DNA of 64,000 nucleotides from Stenopsyche tienmushanensis (taxonomy: Eukaryota > Arthropoda > Insecta > Trichoptera > Stenopsychidae): NCBI GenBank assembly GCA_008973525.1, contig WACJ01000304.1, positions 310,001-374,000 on the forward strand. Reading direction: 5' to 3'. Shown in pieces: positions 10,969 to 25,900 of this stretch (positions within the stretch are counted from its first letter, which is position 1; every line of letters begins with the position of its first letter). Position numbers and translations under genes: made by a program. The notes under the pieces are model-generated. The model had not been told where the DNA came from. It did no database searches and was given only the letters and a program-made list of their open reading frames with translations.

Positions 10969-13900
10969 CTAATCTGCATGTTGTCCTGTGGTATAAAGGG
11001 AAACAAATGGTGCATCAGGTCCCTCTTGAAGCCAATTATCCTCGCTGTATTTTGCGCCCTTCTCAACAACATGGAAAGAATAAGCTGATTGATTGTGTAT
11101 AGATTTATTTGGACCACTCTTATAGACTAGGCTTCCATGTAAAAGTATGCAGTCTCCTGGAACATAAGTCAATATTTATAACATGTTATGATTTCTGCAA
11201 AGATAATATATTCGTGTTAATTTACCCTTTGAAACAGGCAGTGCAGTGAAATTCGAAGCCGGATACAATGGGAATGGCCTATCATATCCAAACAAACTAT
11301 TCGAGAGTTGATCCACATCTTTTTTAAGTTTTATGTGAAGACCGGATTTATGAGATCCTTTTGCTACCCAAAGACATCCATTTTCAAGCGTGGCGTCTTC
11401 CAGAGCTATCCAAAAGCCGACAGTGCTGTCCGGTTCGGTGGACAAGTACGTACCATCTTGGCGGGGTGCTGCTGAAATTGCGAAAAATATCGTTTTTATT
11501 ACAAAGTGTCCGCAGCAGCAGCTGATAACCATGCGCTTATTGAAGTAAAACTAAAGAAATTCGATTGAAAGAGACGAAAAGTGAAACTCCAGGCGGCAAT
11601 TAGTCGGAAAGATATGGGAAATCGTTTCTACTTTCTCCGCCGTATATACACGCAGGGAATCCAATCACCAGCACGTTGAAGGTTACTAAATCGAGGAATT
11701 CTCGCCGAAATCTGGACGCTTGGAAACAGTGGCGCAACTACTAATGAGCAAGCTTAGACGACGCCTAAGGGCAGTAACTGTCTAATCTATGTATACATAT
11801 ATACAGTACATATATGTTTTTCAAATTGTTATATTAACCTCTCCCTACCGGTGATGTATTTACTACACCTCGACTCTAATAATGGGAATATCGATATGAA
11901 ATATAATAGATACGGTCTTCAGAATTTTTGTGTTCCTCCGTAATATAATTACGAATCCCATCAAAGTATTATGGTATATAAGTATTCGTCTGCAGCGACG
12001 GAAATAAATAATTTGTCGGGAAATCGGGAATTTTGCGAGTTGTAGTCCGTGTCTCAGCAGATAGGAATTTTATCAGTGACATTGATGGTATTATACGAAA
12101 ATGGGGGCTCACGCGGTCATCAACTCTAACTAGCATTTAAATATCTGACGGCAAAGCCCACCAGTCATTTGGAGCAGTAAGTGAGTATGATAAAGCGAAG
12201 ACTTGCTTAGGTCATGATTTGATCTATATGATTCGATTTTAGAGATATTGGAATTTGCGTAAAAATTGTTTGACTTATCATTTAATGGGTAGCCCTGATG
12301 AACTCTGTTAAATTTATTTAAAAATAAAATTCAAACACCAAGATCTATTGAATGTGAAGGCGTTTTCGATTTCACCAATGTGTTCCTGGCACTTGTTTTT
12401 TTACGAAAAAACATCGACTCATTGGTGAGTCGTTGGTGGTTAAGTGAATAAAATTGTGGTCGCCAACGACACCTCCTACTGATTTGAACTCAAGATGATT
12501 AAGTTGCGAGTTCAACCGCTTAACCGCGAGATTACCTACATGTACAGGAGCAGATAGGTCTCTATCTGTTCGCCTTTAATAATCAAAACGGGAAAAATAA
12601 ATATAAATATTTACCAAAACAATATAACGTAGACGGTTTAAAGATGTCAACAAAAATGAAATAATATTTTGACGGCGCCAGTTTGTTTACGTGCTCAATA
12701 TTATTAATTATGTCAAAAACAACGATATTGAACAATAAACTCTGATTTATGAAATACAAACGCTAAAAATCACTATTCAAAATTAAATGACGAAAGGTTG
12801 TATATTTGTGCTATTTTATAATCATCGCTGCGGGAGGCCCGTGAATACCCCCAAACTCATTAAAAACAACCCTCTACATCAGAGATGGTAATTTAATGCC
12901 AAATTGACTTGTGTGTCTGCCCCCGGGTTGCTTATTGAGTCACAAACAGTTAATTAACATCGAACAAAATTTGAAAAGTCTAATTAATTCGCTACAAAAT
13001 ATAAAAAAGCAACGTGCGTTGCTTTTTTATATAACATACGCGCTACCCTCAAATGTAAATTAATTTTTCTGTCAGCTCCGTCGCAGTGTGTAACAAGCTT
13101 AACAATATACTAGGCTCAATAAATGAACCTCAACACTGTTGATAGCACACAATATTCTTTAATTTCTTCGAAATATTTCTTAATGTTCAACTTGCATGGT
13201 ATCTGCTTTTTGTTGTTCAGCTATTTTTGCCTATTAATATGTTGTAAAAATAAAAAGATAGGGTTTCCATGAAAGCCTGCCAGTTTACTTCTGAAGGAAT
13301 AGATTTTGCAAATGATTGGTGATGATCGGCTAATGACGCCACTCCAGAACAGTCAAGGGGGGATAACAAAATTGGTCAATGATAAGAATGATGCGAGCAT
13401 CTTAATTATAAAAACAAGCTCCTGTTCGCAAGATAACACGAACAATCGAGCTTCGACTTGTGTTTAAAACTATTATATGCATGCAATTTACAAGTATTAT
13501 CATTGTATTGATCTCAATTGATATTTCTTTTGCATAAAATCATCATTTATAACGTTATAATATTAGGGCTTCAAAATGCCCTAGAACCAAAAATCAATAA
13601 CCGTTAAAACCGAACCGATTTAAATACTTGGAATTAAACCGAAATGAAAATCACTTTGAGCACTGCTATATATGACTTTATAGAGTGAATTTTATAACTT
13701 TACAATCTTTCCTATCAAATGTCAATTAAATATTATTCCAATTTTCATTTTATAAAATAAATTCAATAATTTATGCCGACGCAATGAAAACTACTGCACT
13801 GAGAATGAAATCTATCCGCAAAAGGGATGGCATTCTATAAACAGCCTCGTACGTGAACAAAGGAAGTAGCTGTATGTGTAGCTATGTATGAGTTACATTT

Positions 13901-16900
13901 CAGCAGTGCAACGTAAAATCCATTTCAAGATAAATATATTATTAATTTTGATCGTTTTTTTTTTGTATGGATACCCATAGGAAATCCAATCCCGGGATCC
14001 CGAATCCCTGGGATCCCGAAAAGTCCTCATAAATCCCGGGATTAGTAAACGTAATCCCGAAAAATTGTGGATTGAAATTTTTATCCAACAGAAATCGTAC
14101 ACCTCACCAGCACGATGAAGGTTACTAAATCACACTTGGAAACAGTGGCGTAACTACTAATTGGTGAGATTAAGCGACGCCTATGTATATATATATATAC
14201 AGTATATATATATATGTTTTTCAAATTTTTATATTAACCTTTCCCTACCGGTGATGTATTTACTACACCTCGACTCTTATAATGGAAATATCGATATGAA
14301 ATATAATAGATACGGGCTTCAGAATTTTTGTGTTCTTCCGTAATATAATTACGAATCACATCAAAGTATTATAGTATATAAGTATTCATCTGCAGCGACG
14401 GAAATAAATAATTTGTCTGAAAATCGGGAATTTTGCGAGTTGTAGCCCATGTCTCAACAGAAATAAATTTGATCAGTCAAATTGATGGTATTATACGAAA
14501 ATGGGGGCTAACGCGGTCATCAACTCAAACTAGCATTTAAATATCTGATGACGATACCTCCAACGAGTGTGGAAGCAGAACGTGCATTTTCAGCAACAAG
14601 TTGCCTGGCTACCAAATTCAGATCCAGACTAAATGACGAAACACTCGATGCTTTAATGTTACTTCGCGCATATTTTCAAAATAATATTTGAATTTGTTAG
14701 TGATTTATTTATCTTGTTTTGAATTGTGTTTTTATCTTTTCATAAATAGTAAAATCCTTTTGCCTTCAAGTTTTTTTATAACAATTGGAAATTTTGGCGA
14801 TTTGACGATTTATAAATGCGTTATAAGGCTTCATTCAAAGATCCAACCGCCTATAGTTTACAGCCTCATTTGTATTGTCATATGATCTGTATTAAGTAAA
14901 ATAGACGATTTTCTTGCAAAGGGAGTGATTGAAGACCTGAGTAATATTCAAGGGTTAATAAAAAAGGTGGACGAAATCGAGGTTAGAGAGGCCCACGCCA
15001 ACCAAGGATCATCGATTTATCTTACTTGCGTCATAACGTATTTTCTTGGTGGTAGATAATGTGACTATTTTGAGACAATGTTTTTGGTAATAGTCGTATT
15101 CAATGTGCAAAATAATTTATTTGGCCTATGCCGACTCTGATAATTTTTGTCTATAAATAAAATTACAATCGAAACAACTTTTATATTGCACCACCTTTTG
15201 ATAAAATATTTCATTTCTGTAACTAATTTAATTTATGTATATTATTCACAACGATATTTTTATTAATGTAATGTGATGGTTTTACATTTTAAGAGAGAAT
15301 ATTTATAGATGTGTACATACATTTTCGAAATATGTTTTGCAAAGGTTTCTTCAGAAGGGAAATTATTTAGGGATTTTCTAAAAATAAATAAGATTTGTTT
15401 TTCGACGAAGAAATTTAACGATTAACGTCTTCTCCATTATATAGTCTCAGAGGTTCACAAATATTTGTAGTTTATAGAAAATATTAGTATAAAAATAGGA
15501 GTACACTCATCCCCTGATTTTCGCGGTACTTTTTTTGCGCGGTTTTACTTTAACGCTGTCGAGAAAATATATTTTTTTTATTTCGATCGATAAAGATATC
15601 GAAGAATGATTTACCGATGACATTATAGCCGAAGAGGAATTAGTTGGCCTTATTTTATACCCGAAACGGATCGTGTAAGTGAAAATGAATCATCCGAACC
15701 GCCATTATTTAATGCAAAAAAATTAAATGACGCTCTCAATCTAGCAAGAAAATTGGAAAATATTGTGTTCAAAATTGATCCAAATACGAAACGTGCTCTC
15801 AATTTCCAAAGAAACCTTCGAAATACTTGTGCGCAATATGAAGAAATATATTAGATAAAGCGGATAGAAATGTCATTTTTTTGGTTGCGTCCTTTGCCGT
15901 CAGTTTATCTCGGGTTGCTGCCGAGTGAATACGTCAAGATTGGTGTCATTTTGATTTCTGTTGTTTGTCTTACTTTTTCAAATATGTATAATTTTTTTTA
16001 GCTATAGTGAAAATGTCCAAGCCAGAAATTGATGAGACCCAAAGATTGTTCAAAAAATTCAAAAGTGGCGACAGAGATGTGAAAAATAAACCAAAATCAG
16101 AACAACTTCTAAAAATCAATGATGACGCATTAAATTCTCTGATAGAATCTGATCTTCGAAAAACAATAATGGAATTATCGTTAGACATCGGTTTTGCCTG
16201 GTCGAAAATAAAATATCATTTGTAAAGACTCGGGGAAAAACATAGGCAGGGAATTTGGGTACCGCACAAATGGATCCATGTTTAAGAAGGATCGTTACCG
16301 GGGATGAGAAGTAGGTCCTCTACAACACCCCGAAAAGGAAAAACAGGGGATTTCTTCAAATCAAGTACCTGTTTCTACCCCTCGACCATCATTATCCTTG
16401 AAAAAGGTCTGTGTTTAGTGGGATTTTTTTAGCGTAATTCACTACCAATAAAGCGGTCGTCGTATAATTAAGTAATTAATAATGGCAAAAGTGTATTGTC
16501 ACAAACAAATACAATGGACGGACTGATTGCGTGATAGATGATCTACCCCGAAGTGTGGTTGGCGCCTGCACCCGTACAGAGAGCCGTGAAGATCGACGCG
16601 CTTTTAGACAATTATCTCGGGAGCGCCCAGGTAGGTGTCACCAGTTTTTGATTATCGGTTCTTGGAACGTTCGAATTTGGAACGGATCGGAAGGTTTCGA
16701 CGCGACGATACGCGAGCTGTCCCGCTTCCGGGTCAACATGGCGGCAATCCAGGAGCATCGACTCATCGGTTGTGGATCGCTGATCCTCGGGGATGCTGCC
16801 ATCTTGAACAGTGGTGACAGGGCGGCTCGGAGATCGGGTGTGGGTTTTGTTCTGGATAAGAGGACTCTGTCATCCGTTTTAAATTTTAACCTTATTAGCG

Positions 16901-19900
16901 ACAGAATATGTACGCTACGTATAAGAGGCAAAGGGCATAACTTATCCTTGGTGTGTGTGTGTATGCTCCCACAGAGGTGACAGATGACAGCATCAAGGAC
17001 GCCTTTTATGAAGGCTTACGGCTCTCTGCCCTCTTATGACGCTAAAATACTATTGGGTGATTTGAACGCGAAAGTTGGTAGGGAAATCTTTAACAGACCC
17101 ACGATCGGAGCCCATGGTCTCCACGATGTTTGTAACGATAATCGAGAGAGATTTGTCAGTTTTGTCATATCCATCGGATTGATTGTCAGCAGCACTACTT
17201 TTGAACATAAAAAAATACATAAATACACGTGGCTGTCTGCCGACGGGGTCACCCGAAATCAAATTGACCACGTGTTGGTCGATAAACGACACAGAAGTGG
17301 TGTGGCGGACGTCAGAATGATGCGTGGGGCGGACTGCGACTCCAACCATTGTCTCGTGAAAATAAATATGCCTTCAGAGCAAACTATAGTAATTTAAAAC
17401 ACCCCAAAAAATTGGAATGTTAATGTTCTGAGGGATCGTGGAGTCCGTGTGGAGTTCGAGAAGCGCGTGTCGGAGGCTTTCGAAGCGGGGGTTTTGGGTG
17501 AGAGTAGACCAAGCAGCGGCGAAGTTAGTGTCGAAAAGATATGGAAGGAGATTGAGACCGTAGTGCGCGAGGCCGCAGAGATTTGAGTTGAAATCTCGGA
17601 GGGGAGAAAGACCGAGGGTTGGTTTGACGAGGACTGCAGACGCACTGTTAGGGAGAGAAAGCGCCTGAGAATGTCATGGCTTTGGTCTCCCACAGGTGTG
17701 GGCAGGAATGCTTATATCCGTGCGAGGGGGGAGGTCAGGCGAATCATACGATCGGCAAAGCGACGTTTTCTACTTTGCCAAATGGAAGAGCTAGACGAGT
17801 CACGAGTAAACGACAGCAGAAAATTCTATAAAAGTATTAAAAATTTATGTCGTGGTGACTCGACTAGATCGAACATGGTAAAGGATGAGAGCGGAGTTTT
17901 GTTGGTCGGGATGCAGGAAGTTCTTGGGTGCTGGAGAAGATATTTTAAAAATCTTCTTAGCGGCGAGTCGGTGGATCTGGGAGAATCACCTGAGGTCAGC
18001 ATAAATAGTATTGAGATGTTGAGTGAGTTTGAGGCCTGTTTACGGGGTCTTCGGGGAAGGCCGTGGGGGTGGACGGTATCCCGGCGGAGTTCTTGAAATG
18101 GGGAGGACGCCCTCTGCTCATGAGGTTATATGGCCTCGTTCTGGCAATATGGCAGAGCGAGGTCATGCCTTCTGCGGGACTGCTGCTACCTTTAGTATGA
18201 AAAGACTAAACTAATGACGGTTTCGAGAGTGAATACTGGAGGTTGTACCTCCGTGAGTGTCAATAACAATAATATTGAAAGGGTCCAGGATTTTAAGTAT
18301 CTATGATCCATCCTCACGGAAAAGAACTTGTGAAAATCACTGTTTTTTTTATAAAAAACTATTCATGAAAACTAGGATATTTCCGCTAATTTTCAAATTG
18401 CATTGGCCAGTTCATCTGATGAAGAAGACGATTTCGAACCTGTTATGAGGAAAATAGTTAGAATTATGGAAGACCGCAGCGAAAATAAGGATTAATAAAT
18501 CTTCAATTTGAATAAAAACAATATTATGTCAAATATTACATGCACCTACTATGAATAAATATTTTTAATGTAACAAACTGGATTTTTTTACGCGGATTTT
18601 TCGGAACGTATCTGCAAACATAATATGTAATCAAAGACTTGATTTACGCATTTTTTTTACATGATGGAACCTATCTTATATTTTTGTATGAATTTCTTGC
18701 CTTTTTTACGCGGTTTCTATTTAAGCGGATTTCTGAAAAACGTATATACCGCGTAAATCGAGGGATGAATGTAATAAACAATCACTATGTTACAAAGCAA
18801 AACCCATTTCGAAATATACAATAACGAATTATCATTCCCTCGGATATTGCCTGAAAAATCAATGTTTCATAATGGGATCAAAATTTAAAACTTTTCACAG
18901 CTTTGAAAGTAAAAATATTACAATATTTTGCGACTTTTGTTGTTTCCGTGGGAACGCTTTGAATACATAAAAAATATAAATGCTTAGATCAACCCTAAGT
19001 TCATAGTATTTATATATATAAATATTAAGTGATATTTCTAAATTTATAAAATAGAAAAATAGAGTATGTAATACTATTTTTTAACATAAGTTTAGTTTAA
19101 TAAATTAAATTATTATCATATTTTATACATTTCTAGTTTAATTTTTATACTGTATTTGTCGTCAACATGATAACTTGTAAATAAATTGTAAATTCAGTGC
19201 ATTAAAAGAGGCCAGCTTAGACAGAATTTTTGTTTTATAAAAGGGTTGAAAACTACTTTCAGGATATTTTCAGTCAAAACCAGCTGGATTTCACGATTGA
19301 TGATTTAAAAGAAAGGTAGCAAAAGGTGATAGATAATGTAGGAAATTATTTTGAATGAGAAAAGTTCAATAAGCGTAATAAACATTATATTGAATTGCAT
19401 TGTAAAAAAACTTCATTACGTATGAGTACCCCTAATAAAAGCGAACCTATATGAATACATGAAATAACATGAGCATCTTCCAACGTCCTAGGCAAATTTG
19501 TATGCACCTTTCGCATCTACCTTTGTAAGGATACATATCTTATCATACATCTGTGAAACGTGGAAAATTAATAGTTTTACCGTATGAAAATATTGCTGGA
19601 ATTTCAGGATTTTTTATAAAATTTTTCATGTTAGGCACTGGAGGGTAGATACAAGAAACTACTAAATGCACACAACCACGCCCCGTCTGCCCCATATCGA
19701 TTAAACGCCCTTTTGTTTGCTCAAACAAAGACAATTTACCATCACCAGCACAACCAGAACTCCTGTAAACTAGCATGCTCTGCACCACCGTTGGATCATC
19801 CATTCGAAGAGCGTTGCATACTTGTTTCACTCTGTTGCTGAAAGTGTAGAACCGGAATAAGGGGTGCAGCCAATGCAGGGCGTGTCCAATCTTCAGCGTC

Positions 19901-22900
19901 ACATGTAACAAGCGTAGAAATATTATATATTTGTCGTATTTGTAGTGGTGGTAGTACACAAAACAATCGTTTATAAGTGTGAAAGATCAACTTTACCTTG
20001 TTTATTCTAGCCGGACTTTGCTTATCAACGCTTTCTTCGATAAAGTATCTTATTTTGTCGTTGCTGCTTAAAAAATATGAATCGTTCTGCTGCAACAAAA
20101 AGAAAAATTGCTTAATATGACAATTGCTTTAAAACATTTATAAATACCTATCAATACATTTCTTCGATTATTTTAAAAATGTCTTTTTGGAGTCCAATTT
20201 ATGGTTGTTTGGTCGACCACTTTGGGATGATTTTCATAGCGTATATGTTTTAAATCATCAGCCCCACAACATGTAAATTTAAACCTAAGATGATTGAGTT
20301 ACGAATTCGATTGATTAAAAAGGTATTACCTTCAAGTATAATAGAAATTAAGGGACTTTTCTACCTTGTTGGTTAAAAAAAAAATCTTTTGTCGATATAA
20401 ATAAATTTCGCAAAGTTATAGTCCGACGAAAAGAAGCTATATATAAGCTAGGTATGAAATTCAGAGCGCTTGCTTGTATGGTAATGCGGACTAAGATCGC
20501 ATCCTTTGAACAAAATTTTAGGAGTTTGTCTAGTCTGTATACATTGGAAATACCTATTTGCCCAGTAAAAGATCTATTACGGAAATAGCTGTCTCAAGAA
20601 GCTCCTCAGAATGATTATAAGCTCGAAGAGTAATAGACGATTTTCAAAGTTAAAACCAAGATGCAAAATGTTTGAAACGAGAAAATTTAATTGCTGAAAA
20701 AGATAAGTGACCTGGCCACACAGAAAAACACACATGGAAGTCCTGGAAAATTGAATGTCAATGGTATTATCGAAATGTTTACACGATCCGAGGAGCTTCA
20801 CAGTGTAAAATATGCCAATTACATAGGCGATGGGGATATAAAAATCTTCAAATCGATTAGTTTCAAAGACGAATATCCAATTGCAACTGAGCTTCAGAAA
20901 ATCCTTCGTTCTATATATTCAGATTTGTCATGAAATGATCTGATGCAAAGTCTTAGGCAGAATATATTTTTTCTCAAAAAGAAAAACTATCGAATTAGCA
21001 ACGTTTGTTACCGTATATATTTTCAACGAAGGTAGCACCTTCCTCCTGCGTATGATGGGCATCACAATTGGACCCCAAGCAAAAATAATTGTTAACAAAG
21101 GAGATTTGATGCGCTTGAAAAAAACTGACGCTACACATTCCATAACATCAAAAAAGGCAAGATTGGCCCAAAGACTGAAGAGATCAGCTGAATAAGATTT
21201 TTTTGAACAAAAGGAAGGTTTTCTCAATGCTTCTAGCATAGTAGATTAGATGTTACTATTAAACTTTTCATTTTATTCGCGCATAAACTTCAGTTCAACT
21301 TTAAACGCGTTTTTCTCGAAACCACATTTTCCAAGCTCACGGAAGTGCTCCTACGCACCCTAGATGAGAATTCTTTATGAAATTTGGCAGACTTGTATAT
21401 AATAAATGCCTTCATCGTATAGACTACAATTATCCAAAAATATTCAAAAATGTTTATTTAATGAACAAAAAACTACAAAAAATCTTGGTAAAAACACAAA
21501 TTTTTCTTTGATTGCTCACATTTTTTTTAAAATTTTTATTTTTTATTAATAAACTAAGCTATACATGAAATTATATAAAGTAAAAGTATATAAATTTTTT
21601 GTGTTGAAAATCATCTGTCCAGGAGTCAGAGCTTCCATGTTGAAGAATTATCGTCTAGTCAACATACTAAATATCAAAATTTTATATTTAATACTTTTCG
21701 CAAAAAATCCCCCCCCCCCGGATATCCAATTTATTTTTTAAAGTTAACTGATGCTATTATAATGTATGTTTTAAAATAATATACAAAGATCAGCGCTACG
21801 TGGCTGGGCACAAATTTTATAGAGGGGTAAAATCAGTTTTCCCGATAGATCATAGGGGTAACAAGATTGAAAAAGTTAGGACCGCAAGTATAGACGCTAC
21901 GTTGCTTCCGTAATCGTACAAATCACAGAAAAAGCCGAAAAAAACCCTAAAAGAGGACGAAGTGGCTATAATGTTTGTATGCTTAATCGGTCCGCTTTTC
22001 GGACCGTTGATATGACGAACGAGTGGATCGCGATCGGATGCCATACCTGAAAATAACGATAACGAAGAAAAGAGAGATTAGACAACTTAAATGCTTCCAT
22101 ATAAGTCGTTTTAGTTCATGTAAAGTAGAATGATTGAGTAAAATAAAAAGCTTGTGCAACTCTCGACCGGGTCGGTATTCCGCGTTTTGCGCTCCAAGCC
22201 CAAAAATATTCGTTGCTGGACGCATGTTTGACAACTCTGCCTTAATGTACATGCTTCTTACTTTACCAAAAATTTAAAAATATAATTGTATTATGTATCA
22301 AGTAAAGGGATATTGTTCCAATTGATGATTTTTAATTTTGTCATCATAATGTCATGGATTCTTCACCATTCTTGGAAATTGGCATTTAGCATCTACAGTA
22401 CAAATAAAAAACAAACAGTAACAATAAATACAGTCCAAAAAAACATTTTTATAGTTGATGTAATTAATGATGATACATATTTTTATAGTAAAAAAATAAT
22501 AGATTTTTTTTAGAATAAAGTATGTATTATTATTTTTTTCCATGCAATGTGTGATTTAAAAGGCAAATGCGTTGAAAAAGGATGTTCCTATTCTATCACA
22601 TCATCAATTTAAATACAAAATTACATACGATTTAATCTGATTATGAATTAAAACACGTACTCGAAGCATTACTTTAATATCTAAAATTCTATTTATCATT
22701 ACTTAACACAAAATTTCCAAACTATGAAAAATTTTAAAGTGAACAAATCCTACGAATTTATTGAAAGGCGTGAAAGATAAATATAATTTTATATCTTCAA
22801 TTTTCATCAAAATAAGGAAGAAATTCGCCCAAGTCATATAATATATTGAAATTAAAGAATAAATATATCATATTTATTATTAAAATAATGAGAACTTTGA

Positions 22901-25900
22901 GAGACCAAAATCTAGTATGGAAATCATAATACAAAATATGATTTCCATATTCCATGCTTCTCCCGGATGAGACACAATACTTCATAACGTGTGCAAGGGT
23001 TGCTATGTTACAGCCTCCACAGCCCTTTTCCCATTCCACTTATTCCTATCAGCATCTCTATAATTATAGAGACTTATTCCAGGAATTTAAGAGCTGCAGC
23101 AATCGGGGGAAGTGGCTGGGAACACAGTTTTAGTCTCGACTGAAATGAATATCTCGTCATAATTGTAAGCTTGTTTTCATTCAAATCGGAAAATATCTCA
23201 AATTTAATATCACCCCTCGAGATGTAAGTTATGTGATGATATTTAAATACATTTATATCACATGTATTGAGAATTGTCGTTATATATGCTTTTGCAGTCA
23301 AAACGAGCGCAAAGAAATCGCAGTATGTTTATTTTAATGGCTAATTTAGATCGCTTTTAAGATTTAATCCACAAATAATTATATACTAATTCTTACTATC
23401 TAGATATTTATTCTGTTTGTAAATCAATAAGTTCTTTGACGACGTATTGCTTTCTGTATATTCAACTATAATATTTTGTACAGTGCAAACACCCGGACAG
23501 TGAGAGAAAAGTGTTAATAATTAAGGATCAATAAAATATCATTGTTCTAATTTCTATTTACCATAGGATTGGCGATGGAAGGTGTAGTGCTAATTTCGTT
23601 TTCAGGGCGGTTTTTTTCTAGTTCTTCTCCACCTTGACGTAGCTCGTCTGCTTCACCAGGAGATAGAAATCCTTCAAGAACGACCACGCCTTCTTCGTCC
23701 ATCTGCAATAGTTTAACATTAAAATAAGAGCAGTAAAATATATGTATTTTAACCAAGGATTATAATTCTTAATTAATATTTAATTAGATGATCCTCCCTT
23801 CAAGAGATAATTAAAAAGACAACATATTACATATTACAGGCACAATTATAAAATAGCACGAATACATTCCCTCATTATTGATTAAGTCGACGATTCTTTG
23901 TAAACAAATATTACAAGTGATATTCCAACCTTTATGGCGAATATAAATGACAAGAAATCGCAGAAACACATTTTTATAATTGAATCATATTTTTATATTA
24001 TACAATGATGAAACAATACTGAAATGAAAACTTTATTAGTCTGATCATTATCACAATGAGCACGTGTTGTAATGATTAAGTATTGTTAAACAAAGATGAG
24101 CCTTTGGGTACTTTGAAAAAAATATCAGCATATAATTTGAAAAACAATAACTTTGCCAATCTATCGAGGAAACCTTCTTACTTCATAATTCCTAATTCAA
24201 AACGAGATTGAAATGTATGGTTTTAAATTGGGAAAACAAAAACTTTGAGACGCTTTCTTTTATGAGTTCAAACTCAAAGAAAATCTTCAACTATTTTTTG
24301 TATTTATTAAATAAATGAGAAAAATAAAAAGACAGACGACAAGGGGATATATGAAAAAAACATGGAACGATTGTCGTGAATTTAATATCCACTAACGCAA
24401 ATAATTTTAAATTGAAAGGCTGGATGAATTGCGACGGGAAAGTTTATTTTTTAGGGTTTCATCACAATACAATATGAGCAAACCGAAAATTTACCGAATG
24501 CCAGACATATTATTTACCTTTCCTTCAAAAATGCTTATATAAATATATTTATACCTGATAAATTCAATATGAAATTGCGAAAATATTTGACTAAGGTTTT
24601 TGTCGGTGACCTTCACAAAATTCTAATCACCTTTAAAGAACATTCAATATATATTAAAGTGTTGATCTAAAAGCAAAACTATAGTATCATATATCCATGA
24701 ACATACGACTTAATCAATCTTAATTATTCCTTAAGGGCGTATATCTAATTCCATGAGACTTTTTCATTGAAAAATATTTTCAAGAGCTTTCGTATCAATA
24801 TTAAGTTACTGTGTTACACAGCTTATTTAAATGAGACGCTTCAAAATCAAACATCATAAGGACGCTTTCTAGATGATAAAGATTTAAATTCGCCAATATC
24901 ACCATTAAACTCATTAAAAAATTATCGTCTGTTTCAAAAACACATAAAATCGTTCTTCAACAAAAAACCAAAAGAGCTTTACCTAAGATGACTTGTTAAA
25001 TCTGTAAATTATTTTATAGAAAAATACTGTATACTTATTTTTTAAATTTTCACTTCTTTCTGCTTTTAGCATGCTATATTTTTTTGCCGATTACTTCAAT
25101 GTGTTTGGCGTATGAAGCTTATATTTATAGTGTTACGCACATACGTTATCCCGAATGAGCTTTTATGTAGGCTTTAAGCTAGGAATGGACAATTACATTT
25201 TACTCGTTACATCATAAGAACGAACGAATGAAACTTCACAAAATACTCGATACAAACAAATATCCAAAAATATATGCACTCATCCCTTGATTTACGTGAT
25301 ACCCATTTTACGCGGTCAAAATATTTTTTTTTTTAAAAATCAAACATGTTTTGTGGCACGCGTCACACAAACGCGTATATTGCATCATGTAAATATGAAA
25401 AATCTTCCTGTTCATTGGATGTCCAACAAAAAAGCCTGGATGATGGTTTAATGAATGTTTTGTACCAGAAGCAGAAAGTTATTTGAAGAAGAAAAACCTT
25501 CCATTCAAAGTTCTATAGATGCTCTTAGATAATGCACCCAGTCATCCACAAGATATACATCATCCAAATGTTGAAATTATATTTTTACCACCAAATACGA
25601 CTTCCCTGATCCAACCGTTAGACCAAGGGGTGATTTCAACATTCAAGACATACCACATAAAGCGCTCATATGAGGAAATATTAAATCAAATAGAGGGAAA
25701 TGCGTCACTCACGATTTTAGAAGCCTGGAAAAATTTCACGATCCTAAATTGTATGAAATAACATCAAAACACGTCCTTACTACTCAATAGACTGAAGGAC
25801 TATTTAAAAGATGATGCATCAAAAAAACGGCATTAATAAAGGGAAATCTTAATATTAAAAATATAATGAATTTATTTGATACACACAATGATAAAGACGT

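Larger units (their letters stand above)
15502..18773 (+). mobile_element. Tigger element carrying nested mariner and RTE insertions
   Basis: The left end TACACTCATCCCCTGATTTT at 15502 and the right end GTAAATCGAGGGATGAATGTA ending at 18773 are the inverted termini of the window's Tigger family. Plus-strand Tigger C-terminal coding lies at 15660-15845 (NAKKLNDALNLARKLENI) and a terminal acidic tail ending in a stop at 18420-18497 (DEEDDFEPVMRKIV). Between them sit a mariner (15851) and an RTE fragment (16500). The catalytic part of the Tigger transposase is deleted. Confidence 0.65.

Noticed and set aside
12470..12545. tRNA or tRNA-derived SINE (GAACTCAAG / GTTCAACC look)
   Set aside because: No A box and B box at proper spacing and no cloverleaf.
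12999..13032. Rho-independent-type terminator
   Set aside because: The hairpin plus T-run looks bacterial, but the context is an arthropod intron.
21850..22044. MASDRDPLVRHINGPKSG frame after a good acceptor
   Set aside because: It would insert in the middle of the PHYHD1 alignment, which is gap-free without it, and it matches no known protein.
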